A program made the position numbers and the translations under genes. The notes beneath the pieces were generated by a model. It ran no database searches, was not told where the DNA came from, and saw nothing but the letters and a program-made list of their open reading frames with translations. From Juglans regia (lineage: Eukaryota; Streptophyta; Magnoliopsida; Fagales; Juglandaceae), in the NCBI RefSeq assembly GCF_001411555.2, contig NC_049905.1:22496097-22560096 (forward strand): a DNA stretch of 64,000 nucleotides, given 5' to 3'. Positions 46,380 through 58,544 of this stretch are shown one piece after another (within the stretch, counting starts at the first letter, position 1; the number at the start of each line of letters is the position of its first letter).

Positions 46380-48089
46380 TATCATTTTCATAGTTTCATT
46401 GTCTCGCTCTCTCTATATACTCTTATATTTCTTATCTGGAGGGGGTTAGCATCGACATGAGCTAAAAAAAATGATGCTTCTAGTTTTGCTTTTTTTTTTT
46501 TGTTTTTTGTCTTGATGCAGAACCCTCTAGAACTACTACCCGTGTCTTAATGGGAAAAAACTGAATTGGGATTTTGATTTCTAAATGTTTGATTATGTGA
46601 CTGATATAATAGAACTCTGTTTTTATTTTTTGCTACTCCATATGGTATAATTTCATTTTCATACAGTGACGTACCAGGGATTCATCCTTGATTCCCGATA
46701 TTTATATGATAATATTTGTTTTCTTCTGATTGGGAAAGATTTATTTATTTTAGTTATACAAGTATAAGGAGATGTAAGCACTTATTGATATATAAATCTT
46801 GTTTTTAGTCCCGAACTAAAAGATAGGAAGGACTCGAGCTGTAATGGTGGAAGATAACGTAATGGCTGTTTTAAAAGGCATTGTTTGTAAACGCATTTGA
46901 TAGATGAACATTGAGAAAAGCTTCAAGCCGGAATGGATGAAAACTCTAGAATTACACCAGCCAATAAACAACTTCCACGTAGGAGACTCACTTAATTTAC
47001 TATGGGTGCACGGAGAGCAATTCTTTCTCATTCTCTAAAAAGAAAATATTACTTGCTACTTTCTACTGTTAATTTTTATCGCCGTGAGTTTTTTATTTTT
47101 ATTTTTATTATTATTTTAACTTAATAATTAAGTAAATATTTTTTAATAATATTATAAATTTTGTTATTTTTTTAAATATATTTAAATATATTAAAAAAAT
47201 ACATATAAAAAAATATAAAAAAAAAAAAATTCCAAAAGCATTAACAGGAGCCCTAGTGGGAGCTCGGTGGTGGGAGTAGCACCGCTCTTATCTAGAAACC
47301 TTCATTTCAGTCGTCTCTCTCCCTCTCTATCTCTCTCTCTCTCTCCAAACAGATCTCGATCGGAACCTTGGCACAGCCGATGAGGTCGTGAGTTCAACGG
47401 AAGCAGCAGTAGTATTTCTCATTCTCCAGAAGAACTTTCAATCTTGGTCTCTCTCCCTCTCTCGCACTCTCTCTCTATCCAAACAGATCCTATTCGGAAT
47501 AGAATTCCCATTTTTCTATCCAAAAAATGGGGTTAAAGTGCATGGGAGCTAGCTGAAGGTTGATATCCTGATCTACAATCAAAATATGATTATATGTTTA
47601 TGATCGGGCAGTCGATTAAGAGGGACCGATCGAAGGCCGACAAGCACTTCTTCTTCGAGATATATGGACTTGAGACATGATATAGCTTGATTCTAGCGTA
47701 CGCACCATATTGTTCAATGGCATTTGCAAAATAAGAATAAACTGGTTCAAAACTCATGGAAAACCTGATCAAATGGGCATCAACCGCTTTTGCCCCTTTG
47801 AGTTGGCCACGGGACAACAGCCTGGAATTTTTTCTATGGATTTTTGACTCCTTTCTTGAAAGTTCCTGGTGCTGCGACTATAGAGAGAGAGAGAGAGAGG
47901 TGAAAACACTGAAGAGAGGGGAAAAAGCCTAGGTATCGGGTAGAGGTCCTAAAAAATTCCTACGAATACACTGGAACTAGTTTTATTTCACTTTTGAAGA
48001 AATTCTTATGTGTCATCTTCTGATTGGATGGTATAAAATGTGTAAATACACCCATCCTACTGCCAGCCGCTCTTGATGAACATTTAAGA
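46380..48089. other. Downstream flank of pyruvate kinase and intergenic stretch
   Basis: The first 200-300 bases are presumably the 3' untranslated region. Beyond it no gene was recognised. Two C/T-rich blocks at about 47315-47350 and 47450-47490 share the text CTCTCTC...CCAAACAGATC, which suggests a local duplication of a leader-like sequence. A (GA)n run lies at 47883-47900. Confidence 0.4.
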
Positions 48090-48592
48090 CCATGTTTCGG
48101 AAGTGAGATGAGTTCTAACTTTCATCTCAAAATCTTTTATAATTTTTTTTTCAATATCACTTAAATATAAAAAAAAAATTTAATTACAAATCTTTAATTT
48201 TTTTTATCTAATCAATATCCAATTACAAAATATTTAATTACAAAACTTTCTAATAAAATATAAAAAATAATATTGTAACGCCCCAAACCCGGTTGGCCAG
48301 GAGAATTATTACCTGTCACTTAAGAACATATTTTTCAACACAACTAAAATAAAACTCTAAAATTTTATTGGCAAAACTCAATCTCAAGTACTCTAAATAA
48401 CCATATTGAAACTCTACAAACTGTAGCAAAATAAACTAAGGAGTCCAAAATCTCCCGGTAGTCATAACAAACCAAACTAATAACTTCAAAAGTCTTACTA
48501 AACCCAAGCCTAAGATATAATTAAATCTAAAAGACATTAAAACTAAAGGACATCAGAATTCCTTCTTCTAACATTTTCTCCCAGCTTAAACA

Positions 48593-48692
48593 TGCTCACC
48601 AATCTAATCCAGGTCCTCAGTTGGACTCTCCACATCATCTGAAAAATATTATGAAGATAGGGGGTGAGTTATCAACAACTCAGTAAGCAGAG
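48593..48692 (-). other. Conserved core with splice-acceptor-like site and acidic frame (copy 2)
   Basis: The reverse complement reads CTGCTTACTGAGTTGTTGAT, then a pyrimidine-rich stretch, ATATTTTTCAG, and a short frame DDVESPTEDLD followed by a stop. It matches 15501-15600 with few changes, although the two elements differ widely elsewhere. Confidence 0.55.
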
Positions 48693-49023
48693 GACATATG
48701 CTAGCGTGCAAACATGAACATTTACAAAATATAGCATGCAGAACAAAACATTTTCCAGAGTTATCATGCAGAGTAGAACATATTTTCAAAAGTAACAGAG
48801 CGATGGTTTTAAGACACGTAAAACCCATAATACTTTGGCATAACATAAACTGAGTATCATCATCAGATCAAAACAGAGCATCACACAGAGCAGAGACCAT
48901 GTTTCACCCCCGTGGTAGGGTTGTGCTAACCTTGGTGGCCAAACCAGGCAGAGACAGAGGTGAAATCTTTCATTTATTCTTCTCGGAGCCCTGAGTGTGC
49001 ACACAGGAAAGACCACAATAAAA

Positions 49024-49075
49024 CCACTTTGTTTCCAAAGTGGGTGCACTCAGAGACAGAGAAGTTGGTACCAAC
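49024..49075 (-). other. Conserved hairpin and palindrome in copy 2
   Basis: CCACTTTG-TTTC-CAAAGTGG (49024-49043), which on the element's own strand is the same stem with a GAAA loop as in copy 1, and the palindrome GTTGGTACCAAC (49064-49075). Both are unchanged between copies. Confidence 0.7.
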
Positions 49076-50939
49076 CCAAACAGAGTAGAGCATAACAGAG
49101 CAGAACAGAGCAAAGCAGAGACAGAGTCAGATACAAATACCAATACACCATGCCAAAGGTTTTCAGATGTTATATCAAAATAATACAAACTACCAAAACA
49201 GAATCAGACAGTTTACACACACTGACAACAAAAGCCAGAACATCTTTCTAAATAAATGCACAATTTTCCATATCCTCAATATCGCTCCCTTTTTTAGATT
49301 TCAGAAAAACACATGATAGAATTTAGCTCATGTCTACACAATGTATGTCAGAACATATTTTTTTTTCACACAGATTTGATGAATAATGCAGATAAATGAC
49401 CGAGGTTGATCTTTGTTTTCACAAGTTCCCATCATATAACAAAATATGCAAGTTTTCATAAAGTCAACCCCAGTCTTATTAACTTGTATAAAACTTAATA
49501 TAGGAACCCCGCTTACCTGGACAACTTAGCTTTCCAAAATTTTTCTCAAAAATGTCGAGTCAAATATAAATCGTCACCTATAAAAATAATCACATAATTT
49601 TCATAAGTTTTCAATCAATCACGGATTTCGATATTTAAGCCTAAACTTCTAAAATAATCTATTTTAATATCTCAAAACTTACAACCCTCATAATCCCAAA
49701 ATATATCATCACTTCCTAAAAATCACCAATATTCACCATGACCAACGTCAAACTCAAAATACCAATATTTAAACCCGAAACAACCAACAAATTTCATAGC
49801 ATAAGCCAATCTCACACAAACAACTCCATCACCCAATCCAACTGACCCCCTTACTCCTTGGACTCAATCCGGCACAACCAACTAATTCACAGTAAATATG
49901 ACTTAGCGCAGAAATACATTTAAATCTCAAAAGTTCTTTGGAAAAAATACTTACAATGCTATAATATAATTTTTGAAAGATCACGGAGGTGGTAGAAGCG
50001 GCAACGCAGCAACAAAACAGTGCCAAATGTACTGTGGCCGTGGGTCTCAAAAATCCACTTTTGAACGGGTGCAAACGAAGACCCGAGATTGATAGGTTAG
50101 GGTTTAGGGATGTCGGTGAAGCTAGTGGTGGTGGTGGTTGGTCGTGGGTGGCGGCGTAGAGGGCGGTTGAAGTGCAAAATCACCCAAAACGGAAATAGAG
50201 TTGGAAGTGCTTCATCGGTGACAGATCGGAGGTGGGGTTGGGGTCCAATGGGTTGCTAGGAGGTCGATGATGATGTGGTGAGAAGATGGTGGCCGGAGGC
50301 GGTGAGACTGCGGTGGCGCAAGGAGTGCCGCGACTTGGTGTGGTGCGTGGGGGCTAACGGCGACGCGAGGAGGGCTGAAATTACAGGGAGGTGGTCGCCG
50401 GTCGAAGGGGAGGTGAGAGTGAGGGGCGGTGTCGGTCACCGCTGGTGCACGGCGGCTGGCTGGGGGAGAAGAGAAACGGACGGAGAGAGGGAGGGGGGTT
50501 GCGGCACGCAGGAAGTAGGGGAGGAGAAAAAAAAAAGAAAAAGAAGGAAAGGAAAAAAAAAAAGAAGAAAAAGAAAACAGGAAAGAGAAAATGTAGGGAA
50601 AGAAATGAGGTCTAATCCTCATATCTTGGGTCACAAAAATGATCCAACGGAAACGATTTTAAAACAACAAGTAAAATAAAATAATTCAAACGTAATGATT
50701 AAAATGAAAATAAATAATTAAACCCAATAATAAGTTAATTTAATATAAAAAAAAATTTAAATGTATTACAATAATCAATTATAAGAAAGCACTTCAGAAT
50801 AATTTTCACAAAATTAAAATCATAAAAATAAACCTACTAAAAATCCAATCAATTTTAAAACAAGAGAATAAATTTTTAAATTAATGACAAATAATCTTTC
50901 AATTAAAAAGACACTAAAAATACGAAGTGTTACAAATAT

Positions 50940-53032
50940 ATTTTTAAATTTTTAAATAAAAATAATATTTAAATAATTTTTTAATATTTTTATTCAACAT
51001 TCTTTATCTCATCTCCCAAAATGAAATATAATATTTTAACTTAAACTACTTCACTATTAGTTATAATAATTTTATTACTATTCATAAAATTGATGAGATA
51101 TTCTGTCCAAACGAGTTCTAAAAAAAAGATCCAAGGACAACCACATTTTAAAATGATATAGATGCTACTATGCAAACACATGAAAAAAGATGATAAAAGT
51201 GGGGCTGTCAAAATTTCAACTACAGTTTTGTAAAGAAAAAAAATCTATTTACCTTGTTATCATTCAATTTTTTATTTCCAGTCCTCACTTGAGAATTATA
51301 TATATAAATTTTTTATTAAATAAGAAAAAATATTATTTTATAAGAAATATTGTTGTAAATTTAAAAAATTTTAAAGATAAAATTATTTGGACTTGCATTG
51401 TAGTCCCTAAATAAAAACTATATATAACATTACTCTTTCTAAAATAGGTTTGAAATGTGAGATGATAATTTTATGTTTTGTTTAAAAGTTTAAAATATTA
51501 TGTTTTAATATTATTATTATTTAAAAATTTAAAAAAGTTGAATTGAGAATTGAAAAAGTTAAATTGTTTATTATATTTTGTATAAGAATTTAAAAAAAAA
51601 TATAATGATGATATGAGATAAGATGAGATAAAAATTTTGTCTAATCCCATCTCATTACTATTTATAAATTATCATATTACTATTCACAAAATTTTTATTT
51701 CATTTCATCCCAATCACGATATAAAATTTTCATGTAGAAGATAAAAAACAAAAAATATGAGAGACAGAGAAACTACAATTAAAAATGAAAGTATCAGAAA
51801 GAGTTTCATTTATGAATGAGCCCATCGAGCCGACACAAATTGACACCCTTTAGGCTGTCGGGCTTGCAGGTTTTACAAAACTTCTCAATCACTCCCTCCC
51901 CCCTCCCAGAAAAAATGTTAAAACAAGTCTGGATCCATTTCGCTCACTCTCCATATCGCGAGTTGGGATTTTTATCTTTTGTACAAGCTTTGACCCAGTG
52001 TATTGTGAAACTCTGCCATGCCAAGTGCAATTGAGATTTGAAGTAGAAGTGAGACCATCTGGGAACGGTTCACTTAAGACCTGTATGTCAGGAAAAGTTC
52101 CCGGATTATTCTTCCAGTTCAACATAGAAATCAAACTAGAACTGCTCAGTCCCATACTTGTTTTGCGAGTTTGTCAAAACAGTTAAAGTGGGTGCCTCCC
52201 TACCAAAATAAAAATAATAAATACATAAATAAATAAATAATGGCATACGGTAAGAGCCATCCAAGAGTCTGCCATAACAGGAGAGGAACATGCCCAAAAT
52301 ATGAAAGTTTCTTCCATCTCGGTGTCAGGATTGAAAAATTATATTGCCATAAAGAACAACACGACCACGATATTCAAAGCCAATCAATCCAGGACAACGA
52401 CTATTCACATGGCTTTAGAGTATTATTAACGCGATGGACTGTCAGCTTTGTCTCAGCCGGTACCTCTAAAGAGATTAATGGTAGATAAACACATGGTTGT
52501 GCATGCGTTAAAAAAAAAAAAAAAGGTTGAAATTTACTATTAAAAAATAATTTTTTTATTTATTTAAGTTCTATATTTATTTATTTTTTTTAAAAAGAAT
52601 GGCCGACGCTTGTGGACTTTAAGGCTGCAAATACTAATATTATACATCTCTCAAATCACACCCAAGTATAAAGCACTCCACAAAATTACGTACACCCGAC
52701 ATCTTGCAATTTGCGAGTGCCTAGAACCGAGTCAGATACCACAAGCAGGAAGTCCATCTGTAATGGAGTTTGTTCATATCAAGCGGCTCCACCTCCTATT
52801 ATCAATACCGATTCAAACAAGCAGTAAGTCTTTCCAACAATTACCATCATATTTGAATAAGTGTAGGTCAAATAGGAGCACTAGAAATTCTTGTAAGATG
52901 GCAAAAGATCTACAAAAACAAAGAGCAATGACAGCACGAATTGTTCTTCCAAGATTTGGAAGCAGAAAGAACTATGTACATTCAAGCGACAGTGAGAACA
53001 AGAACCTGATGTAACAACTGATGAAAATATAC
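50940..53032. other. Intergenic stretch and 3' flank of the RING gene
   Basis: Another degenerate member of the MITE family lies at about 51445-51715 (AGGTTTGAAATGTGAGATGA on the left, CATTTCATCCCAATCACG on the right). From 51800 to 53030 the composition is less A/T-rich, but I recognise no coding sequence. Part of it may be 3' untranslated sequence of the minus-strand RING gene. Confidence 0.4.
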
Positions 53033-54163
53033 TCAATTCTCATCTGTTTGATAAGAAGCATTTCCACCTCCGGTGGCATTAGCTGACGAAGATGAGGAAC
53101 TAGAGGAAGAATTGCCCCCACCAGAAGAAGAAAACAGACCATTAAAAGGCCATGGAATTGAAAACCTTCTCCCATTAGCACTTCTCCCATCTCCCTCTTC
53201 ACCAATGCCGTGATCATTCTCCCTCTCCCTTTGACTACTGCTGTTCCTAGACCCATCTGAATCATGCTTGGTCTCATCCGCAGGCAACTGATACCTGCAG
53301 ACTGGACAAGAACTATGAAGCTGCAGCCATGGCAGAATACACCCACTATGAAACTTATGCTTGCATGGCATCTCCTTTGCTTCAGAACCAACCTCAAACT
53401 CATCCAAACACACTGAACACTGCAAATTCTCCTTGACCGTCACGGTAGGCAATGCTTCAATCGCCTCCCTTTCTGCAGGTGGAGTCCCGTATCTATTTGG
53501 ATCATTCTCAGCCAAATGCTGTAGCAATAAATCCAAACCAGGCCCAATGAAATAGTCGCCTAAAGATCCAATGGGGCTCTGGTTCTCGCTTTGAGCCCTG
53601 CTTGAATCATTAGAACCCTGAACGATGATAGTCTGATTGAAAGGATTGATCAAAACTAGGCGCTCTCTTTCTCTATCCATCTCTCTATCCCTATCACCCT
53701 CAAAATTTTCAGTCAATTCAGATGCCATTCCAGCTCGAATCCCTTGAAGCAATTGTAGTATAGTAGCTGAGCTTCGCCTCCTCCTCCTAATGATGGATTC
53801 AAGCTCACGATCCAATTCAGTCTCTCCTCCCCTACGGCCGTCATCACCATTGTCATCATTATCTTCATCTTCATCTTCATGCCCCAACTCAAAGTCCAGG
53901 CGTCTGAATCTTCTGCGGCGGCGACGGGGAGGATTGCCCATCATGCCGAGCAAGATAGGTGCCCAGAGCGAAAGGGCCCGGTCAGATCCGAAATCGGTGT
54001 CAGTGTCGATATAAGTGACTTGATTGCCCGGGGTGGTGGTGCTACTCATTTCCTCAATGAATCCGGTTTGGCAAAAGGGGCATTTGATCTCAACTTCCAT
54101 GTTAGGATGGACTATTTGAGAGCATCTGTGACACCAATACCTTGCTACTATTGCTTCCTCCAT
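53033..54163 (-). CDS. RING1-like E3 ubiquitin ligase with N-terminal zinc ribbon
   Basis: An intronless 376-aa reading frame. Residues 1-35 form a zinc ribbon (ARYWCHRCSQIVHPN, IKCPFCQTGFIEEM). Then comes a basic/acidic disordered middle (PRRRRRRFRRLDFELGHEDE, a DxRDREMDRERER stretch) and a RING-H2 domain at about 260-305 (CSVCLDEFEVGSEA, CKHKFHSGCILPWLQ, SSCPVCRYQLP) with the C-C-C-H-H-C-C-C ligands all present. The tail is rich in Ser/Gly/Asn and ends SYQTDEN. Such proteins transfer ubiquitin from an E2 to substrates; the closest relative I recall is At3g19950 (RING1), but the substrate is not predictable. The start at 54163 (MEEAIVARYWC) was chosen because the zinc ribbon normally sits at the very N-terminus. 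The frame is open back to 54301, but a TTTTGACAG acceptor-like site (ends about 54222) suggests that part is 5' intron and leader. Confidence 0.92.
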   Translation of the reverse strand: MEEAIVARYWCHRCSQIVHPNMEVEIKCPFCQTGFIEEMSSTTTPGNQVTYIDTDTDFGSDRALSLWAPILLGMMGNPPRRRRRRFRRLDFELGHEDEDEDNDDNGDDGRRGGETELDRELESIIRRRRRSSATILQLLQGIRAGMASELTENFEGDRDREMDRERERLVLINPFNQTIIVQGSNDSSRAQSENQSPIGSLGDYFIGPGLDLLLQHLAENDPNRYGTPPAEREAIEALPTVTVKENLQCSVCLDEFEVGSEAKEMPCKHKFHSGCILPWLQLHSSCPVCRYQLPADETKHDSDGSRNSSSQRERENDHGIGEEGDGRSANGRRFSIPWPFNGLFSSSGGGNSSSSSSSSSANATGGGNASYQTDEN

Positions 54164-55860
54164 TTCTCTCCTCTCTTCTTTCCCACCCACCACCACCTTC
54201 ACAATTTCCCTGATCCCACTGTCAAAATCACAAAGCCAGAATAGAATGAAACCCAAAAAATCATATAAAATCGATGAATAAAAACCCCATCCCCACCTCA
54301 TGGTTACAATTTAGTCATTGACAGGGGGTGCGATCATACAAACAATTTGCAAAATTTTAACAGATCTAATCCGTGAACAGATTTTCTTAACCAGCAAAGA
54401 AATCCCAACAGAAGTAAGTCAAACAAAAAATATCCACAGAGAAGAACGTAATGAATTTTCCAATCAAAATAATATTTGAGACTGGACAAGAAAGTTCACA
54501 GATTTTTGAATACATCCACCAAAAAAAGAAAATAATAATTGATAAAAAAAAAAAGCTCCGAAAAGAAGAGGAGAGAGCTAAAAAATGTGATGCAAGAAAA
54601 TGTACTAGTGTGAAAAACACCTGAACACGGTGCGGAAAAAGCATTTAGAAAACGAAATGGGGCGCCGGGGGGGGGGGCGGGATTCTGAGAATCCTTACCA
54701 AAACCTGTAGGAAGAGAAAATTTGGAAAAGGGGAACGACGGAGCAGGTCCAAATCTAGAAAGAAAATTGTTAAAACCTTTTGATTTTAGAAGCTGTTTTA
54801 GTTTTTTGGATTTGATATCAGAAGAAACAAGAGCGTTTACATTTAATTATAAATAAATAAATAAATAAAAAGCATAAAAATAAGAACGTTAGATTTTCAG
54901 ACCTAATCAGAGAAGAGAAAAAGAAGCATCTGGAGACTGGAACCATCTTAATCATTCAGTACGTATGTATTCCCGTTCGGAAATTCAATCACGCAAATAA
55001 CCCCCACACAAAACGAAAAAACAAGGGGGAGCATTTTTACAAAAGAGAAGAACATATTTGAGAAGCAAAAGCGAACTATGAGGATTTAAATTTCCTGGGA
55101 CAGTCTTCAGGAAAATATACATAATTATATAAATAAATTAAAAAGAGCAAGAAATATTCACATACCCAGCTCTACAATCTACAACACGCCTGAGATTTTT
55201 TTTTGTTGTGAATTCCTTCTCTTCTCCGTAGAATCTGTTTCTTTTTTCCCAGAAGACAAAAGGAAAGGGGCAGTGAATTCCGTTCAATTCAAGGGAGAGC
55301 TGTTTTGATTAAAAAAATAAAAAAAACAACGACAAGGACAACCCAACCGCGTCGTCTTCTTCAATTTTGTGTGGTACTCTTTTAATGACTTTTGCTTAAT
55401 TCAAGTCATGAATCTATTTTTAAAAGGAAACAATTTTGTGAGATGCGCATATGTTATGTCATGTAGTGCGGTGGCATTGTCATTGGCCACCTCTCATCTT
55501 GCTTATTCTTTGTTCTACAGCGGTCAATCAAAGGGCAACTTCCCACCTCCCAACCAACCTTGCATATGCACCTAACCATCCATATTTCATTCTCGTTATC
55601 CAATTTTAACATGTTAAAGATGTTAAAAAAATATTTAAAAAGATGAAAAAAATATTCTCAAATAAAGTAGGGACACGTCTAGCGATACACACTGGACGGC
55701 CCTTAGACGTGCCTTGCACGTCATAGTTCCCATGCCCGATAAGATTGAAAACAAATAAACATATTATGAATATGGGTGACAATTCACAATTGCGAGTCGT
55801 GCTCGTGTTATGTCAAGTTATGGACATTTAATTATATGGATCAATTTGAACATGACCTAT
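54164..55860. other. 5' flank of the RING gene, intergenic
   Basis: Likely contains leader exon(s) and 5' introns of the minus-strand RING gene. A donor-like GGTATGTG follows the segment 55330-55165 on the minus strand, and the acceptor candidate is near 54222; both are weak. A run of G (54667-54676, CGGGGGGGGGGCGGG context) stands out. No other gene was recognised. Confidence 0.35.
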
Positions 55861-56889
55861 TAAACTAAACAGATCAACTCGAACACGGGTCCAGAAACAT
55901 GAGGAGGAAAACATGAGGAGGCGGTCGATACCGATGTCCTTCTGTCTGAGGAAAACATCGCATGTTCCTTGTTGCGCTTGATCGATCTCATGTGGTGGGT
56001 TGTGACTTCTTGGCGGCTTTCCTGACTTCTCAAGGGATTTAGCGACCGTTGGAGGGTACTTCGAGAGGAGCGATGAAAAGGCCCGTTGGGAGGATGAAAT
56101 GACTTCCCTTGACTTGGAGGGGTCTGACGATGACCTAGGGCTGTCTAGGGCTTCCCTCAGAGGCGATGTCCCTGCCTCCATCCATCCAAGGTCGTCCCCT
56201 TACCCGTCAGGCTATCAGGGGGTGTTCGGTCGTGACTCAGAATATGAGGAACTATAGGTGGTGTTCATCGAGACCCTGTAAGAGTTCGGTTTTGGCATTC
56301 CTTGGGGGACCGTCACTGTTAGGGCTATACAAAAAATGACCACACCAGTCGCCACCGACGAGAACATGCCAAAAGCGGCAGAGAACCGATCGGCCGGTGA
56401 TAGAAAAATAAGAAAATCGACGTCGATCGGTTCGATCCCAATTTGAACCTGGTTCGAACCGCTAAACCGGTTGATTATATATATATATATTTATATTATA
56501 CGTATAGAAAACGACGTTGTTTCACTTATATAAGTGAAATGACGTCGTTTCGATACAGAGCTCAATAACTTCTCCCCTTCCCCTCACTCTTCTTCTTCTT
56601 CTTTTTCTTCTTCTTCTTTCTTCAGGATCTCTCTCCTCTCTCACACACAGCCCTGCAACGCCAAACCCCTTCGCTCCCCTCCCTTAAAGTGCCATCGAAG
56701 GGAAACCGAATCAATCTGAATCACGTCGACACTGAGGCTACCCGTTTGCTTCCCCCTAATTGGCCATTTCTAAACATCTAAAAATACGTCGATGAAGCAT
56801 TGGTTTTGGACCAAAACCGCATTGATGACATCGGTCTTCATCCCTAGTTGCTGCTGAATGCTCGGAGGCACCTAGGTGTTCCCACATCT
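55861..56889. other. Repeat-like stretch left of the Tat-like element
   Basis: GC-richer text at 55860-56290 looks like decayed coding sequence on the plus strand, with stops. At 56290-56760 is a segment with GGTTCGAACCG- and AACCGGTT-type palindromes and a TA run (56477-56492), reminiscent of the hAT-like element at 24.7 kb, plus an inverted AAACGACG.../...CGTCGTTT pair (56507-56551). No gene was assigned. Confidence 0.3.
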
Positions 56890-58250
56890 CAGGAGACTTT
56901 GGGCAGGAGGCCTCCTCGGCATTGGGGGTTGCCTCCTGTCGACCAGAGGGGATTGTTTTGGACAACGATGGTGACAGTCTGCGCTCAACCACAACTTCCT
57001 TGGGCATGACTTTTCCCCAGCTTGCTGTTCCTGAAGGCATTTCCCGCAACAATCTTATGATGCTAAGCGAGGATGGGTCCTCGGCATCCTCGCCTACCGA
57101 TCTGTCAGTCAAGCATGACACATCCTCGGTGGTTGACTCCAGCGAAGTTTCTCGACCGACCAACCTGGTGGACGATAGCCATCCTTTGAGGTCTGAGCCT
57201 AAGACGACCAATGTTGTTGGGACCACAACCTTCGCCCTCGACCCTTTTGGGGGCTCGACACCTCTGGGTGGGGATGGCACCTCGTTGTCTTGCCCTTCTG
57301 GAATGGGTGTGGAGGAGGCTAAGGCCGATGAAATTAGGGCAATGGCCGACCATTTAAATGGTATCCTCTCCCCAGTAAGTTCCTGCTTTCCATATTTTTT
57401 TCGTGTCATTCGCGAATCAGGCTTTTATGTCTTGGGTTCATATCGATCTTTCAATTGTTTGGTGGCATGGGTCGTGGATGGTTGGGCCGAGGCTCTACGA
57501 ACTCAGGGCGGTCGAACGTACAATGAGATGTTTCGACTTAGGGCTGTGTTGGATTGTGCCAAGAGGGCCTGTGAGTAAGTCGAGAATGAGAATTGGTATA
57601 TGCGATGGATCATTAAAGATCTTTCTAAAGAGGTGTTAGACCTCCATTCGGAGAAGGAGGCGCTGAGGTAGGAGACTTCCCACCTTCAGTCTGCTGCAAG
57701 AAAAGGGTTTGGAGCAGGTGCGGGTACTATGCTTGGAGGAAAAGGTGAGGGAGGCCGATGAGCGCTATTAGGATTACGTCGCCACACTTATAGAAGCTGT
57801 AGATGTCCATGTGACAGGAATGAGCACCTCGACAAACTCCAATCCGGGAAGGATGCATTTGCGGTGTATAACGCTACACTTTAGAGAGAAAAGGAAAAGG
57901 TCGAGGACCTGTCTGTGAAGTTGTTGACATCCCACTTGCAGCTTAAAGAGGAGTCAAGGTCCCATGAGTAGAGGATGAAGAGACTAAAGACTGAGTTTGC
58001 CGCCGCCAACTAGAAACTTGCCTAGATCACTCCATAAATCGAGGAGGCCAAACATCTCCGTAATCAAGCCTGTGGCCATGGGTATTCCCGGGTTCTAGAA
58101 AGGATGAGTGGCCATTTGGAAGGAACCCTTGTGATGCTCCTGGGACCCTAGACTTGGCCCATGTTGTGCCTACTCAAGAGGATCGCGACTCTCTGGGGTC
58201 TGAATTGATGCCTAGCATTTTTTCAGACCTAGCTGCCCACCTTTGACTAT
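56890..58250 (+). pseudogene. Antisense coiled-coil reading frame of the Tat-like element (decayed)
   Basis: A plus-strand frame encodes an acidic, Ser/Thr-rich segment ending ADEIRAMADHLNGILSP (56922-57400). After frame breaks, helical coiled-coil text follows: LSKEVLDLHSEKEALR, NEHLDKLQSGKDAFAVYNAT, LSVKLLTSHLQLKEESRSHE and EEAKHLRNQACGHGYSRVLE. This resembles the proteins annotated in plants as gypsy-type transposon (PMD-like or 'putative plant transposon') products that accompany Tat elements. Several stops interrupt it. An overlapping minus-strand open frame at 56756-57409 is probably a shadow. Confidence 0.5.
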
Positions 58251-58544
58251 TCATGATGATTTCTCTTCTTTGTTTTTGGCCCGCTCGATGCTGGGGGTAC
58301 TTTGAATTGGCTCGACACTTTGTAACCATACAAACATCTAATAAATGTGTGTTTTGGCATTCTTTCCTTTTACAATTGCAAGTTTGTATTTTCTCGGTTC
58401 GTTTTCATTGAATTTTGGAGTTCTATTCTTGTGCAATTGCAATTTTATATCCTCTCGATTAATTTTTGCTTTAAGATTTATCAGGGTCTGCTTTGTCGTG
58501 GCAATTTCATCGTGCTCGTCCACCTTTACGGGACATTGGCTTGG

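Larger units (their letters stand above)
48274..50934 (-). mobile_element. Long TG...CA element with 5-bp target duplication, probably a solo LTR (copy 2)
   Basis: On the plus strand it begins TGTAACGCCCCAAACCCGG and ends AAGTGTTACA, flanked by AATAT on both sides (48269-48273 and 50935-50939). It is homologous to the reverse complement of the element at 12739-15972 over several blocks, so its transcriptional direction should be minus. No gag or pol is visible in the 2661 bp. The region 50370-50580 (plus) is purine-rich and corresponds to the C/T-rich leader of copy 1. Confidence 0.75.
48090..51115. mobile_element. MITE-family copy split by the second TG...CA element
   Basis: Outer parts 48090-48268 and 50940-51115 have inverted ends (ACCATGTTTCGGAAGTGAGATG on the left; the right end's reverse complement reads CTCGTTTGGACAGAATATCTC) and typical A/T-rich family text. 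The second long element lies between them. End positions are approximate. Confidence 0.5.

Noticed and set aside
50212..50679. 134-140 codon frames on both strands in the purine-rich part of copy 2
   Set aside because: Low-complexity Arg/Lys/Gly or Phe/Ser/Pro text from the repeat; equivalent to the leader region of copy 1.
52240..53014. 82- and 134-codon plus-strand frames
   Set aside because: No recognisable domain or conserved motif and no start or splice context. They may be part of an untranslated region.
53361..54244. Plus-strand frames opposite the RING gene
   Set aside because: Shadows of the minus-strand coding sequence; no domain.
56756..57409. 217-codon open frame on the minus strand
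   Set aside because: It overlaps the plus-strand frame that continues into recognisable coiled-coil text. Its translation has no domain and looks like a shadow of the GC-rich coding strand.
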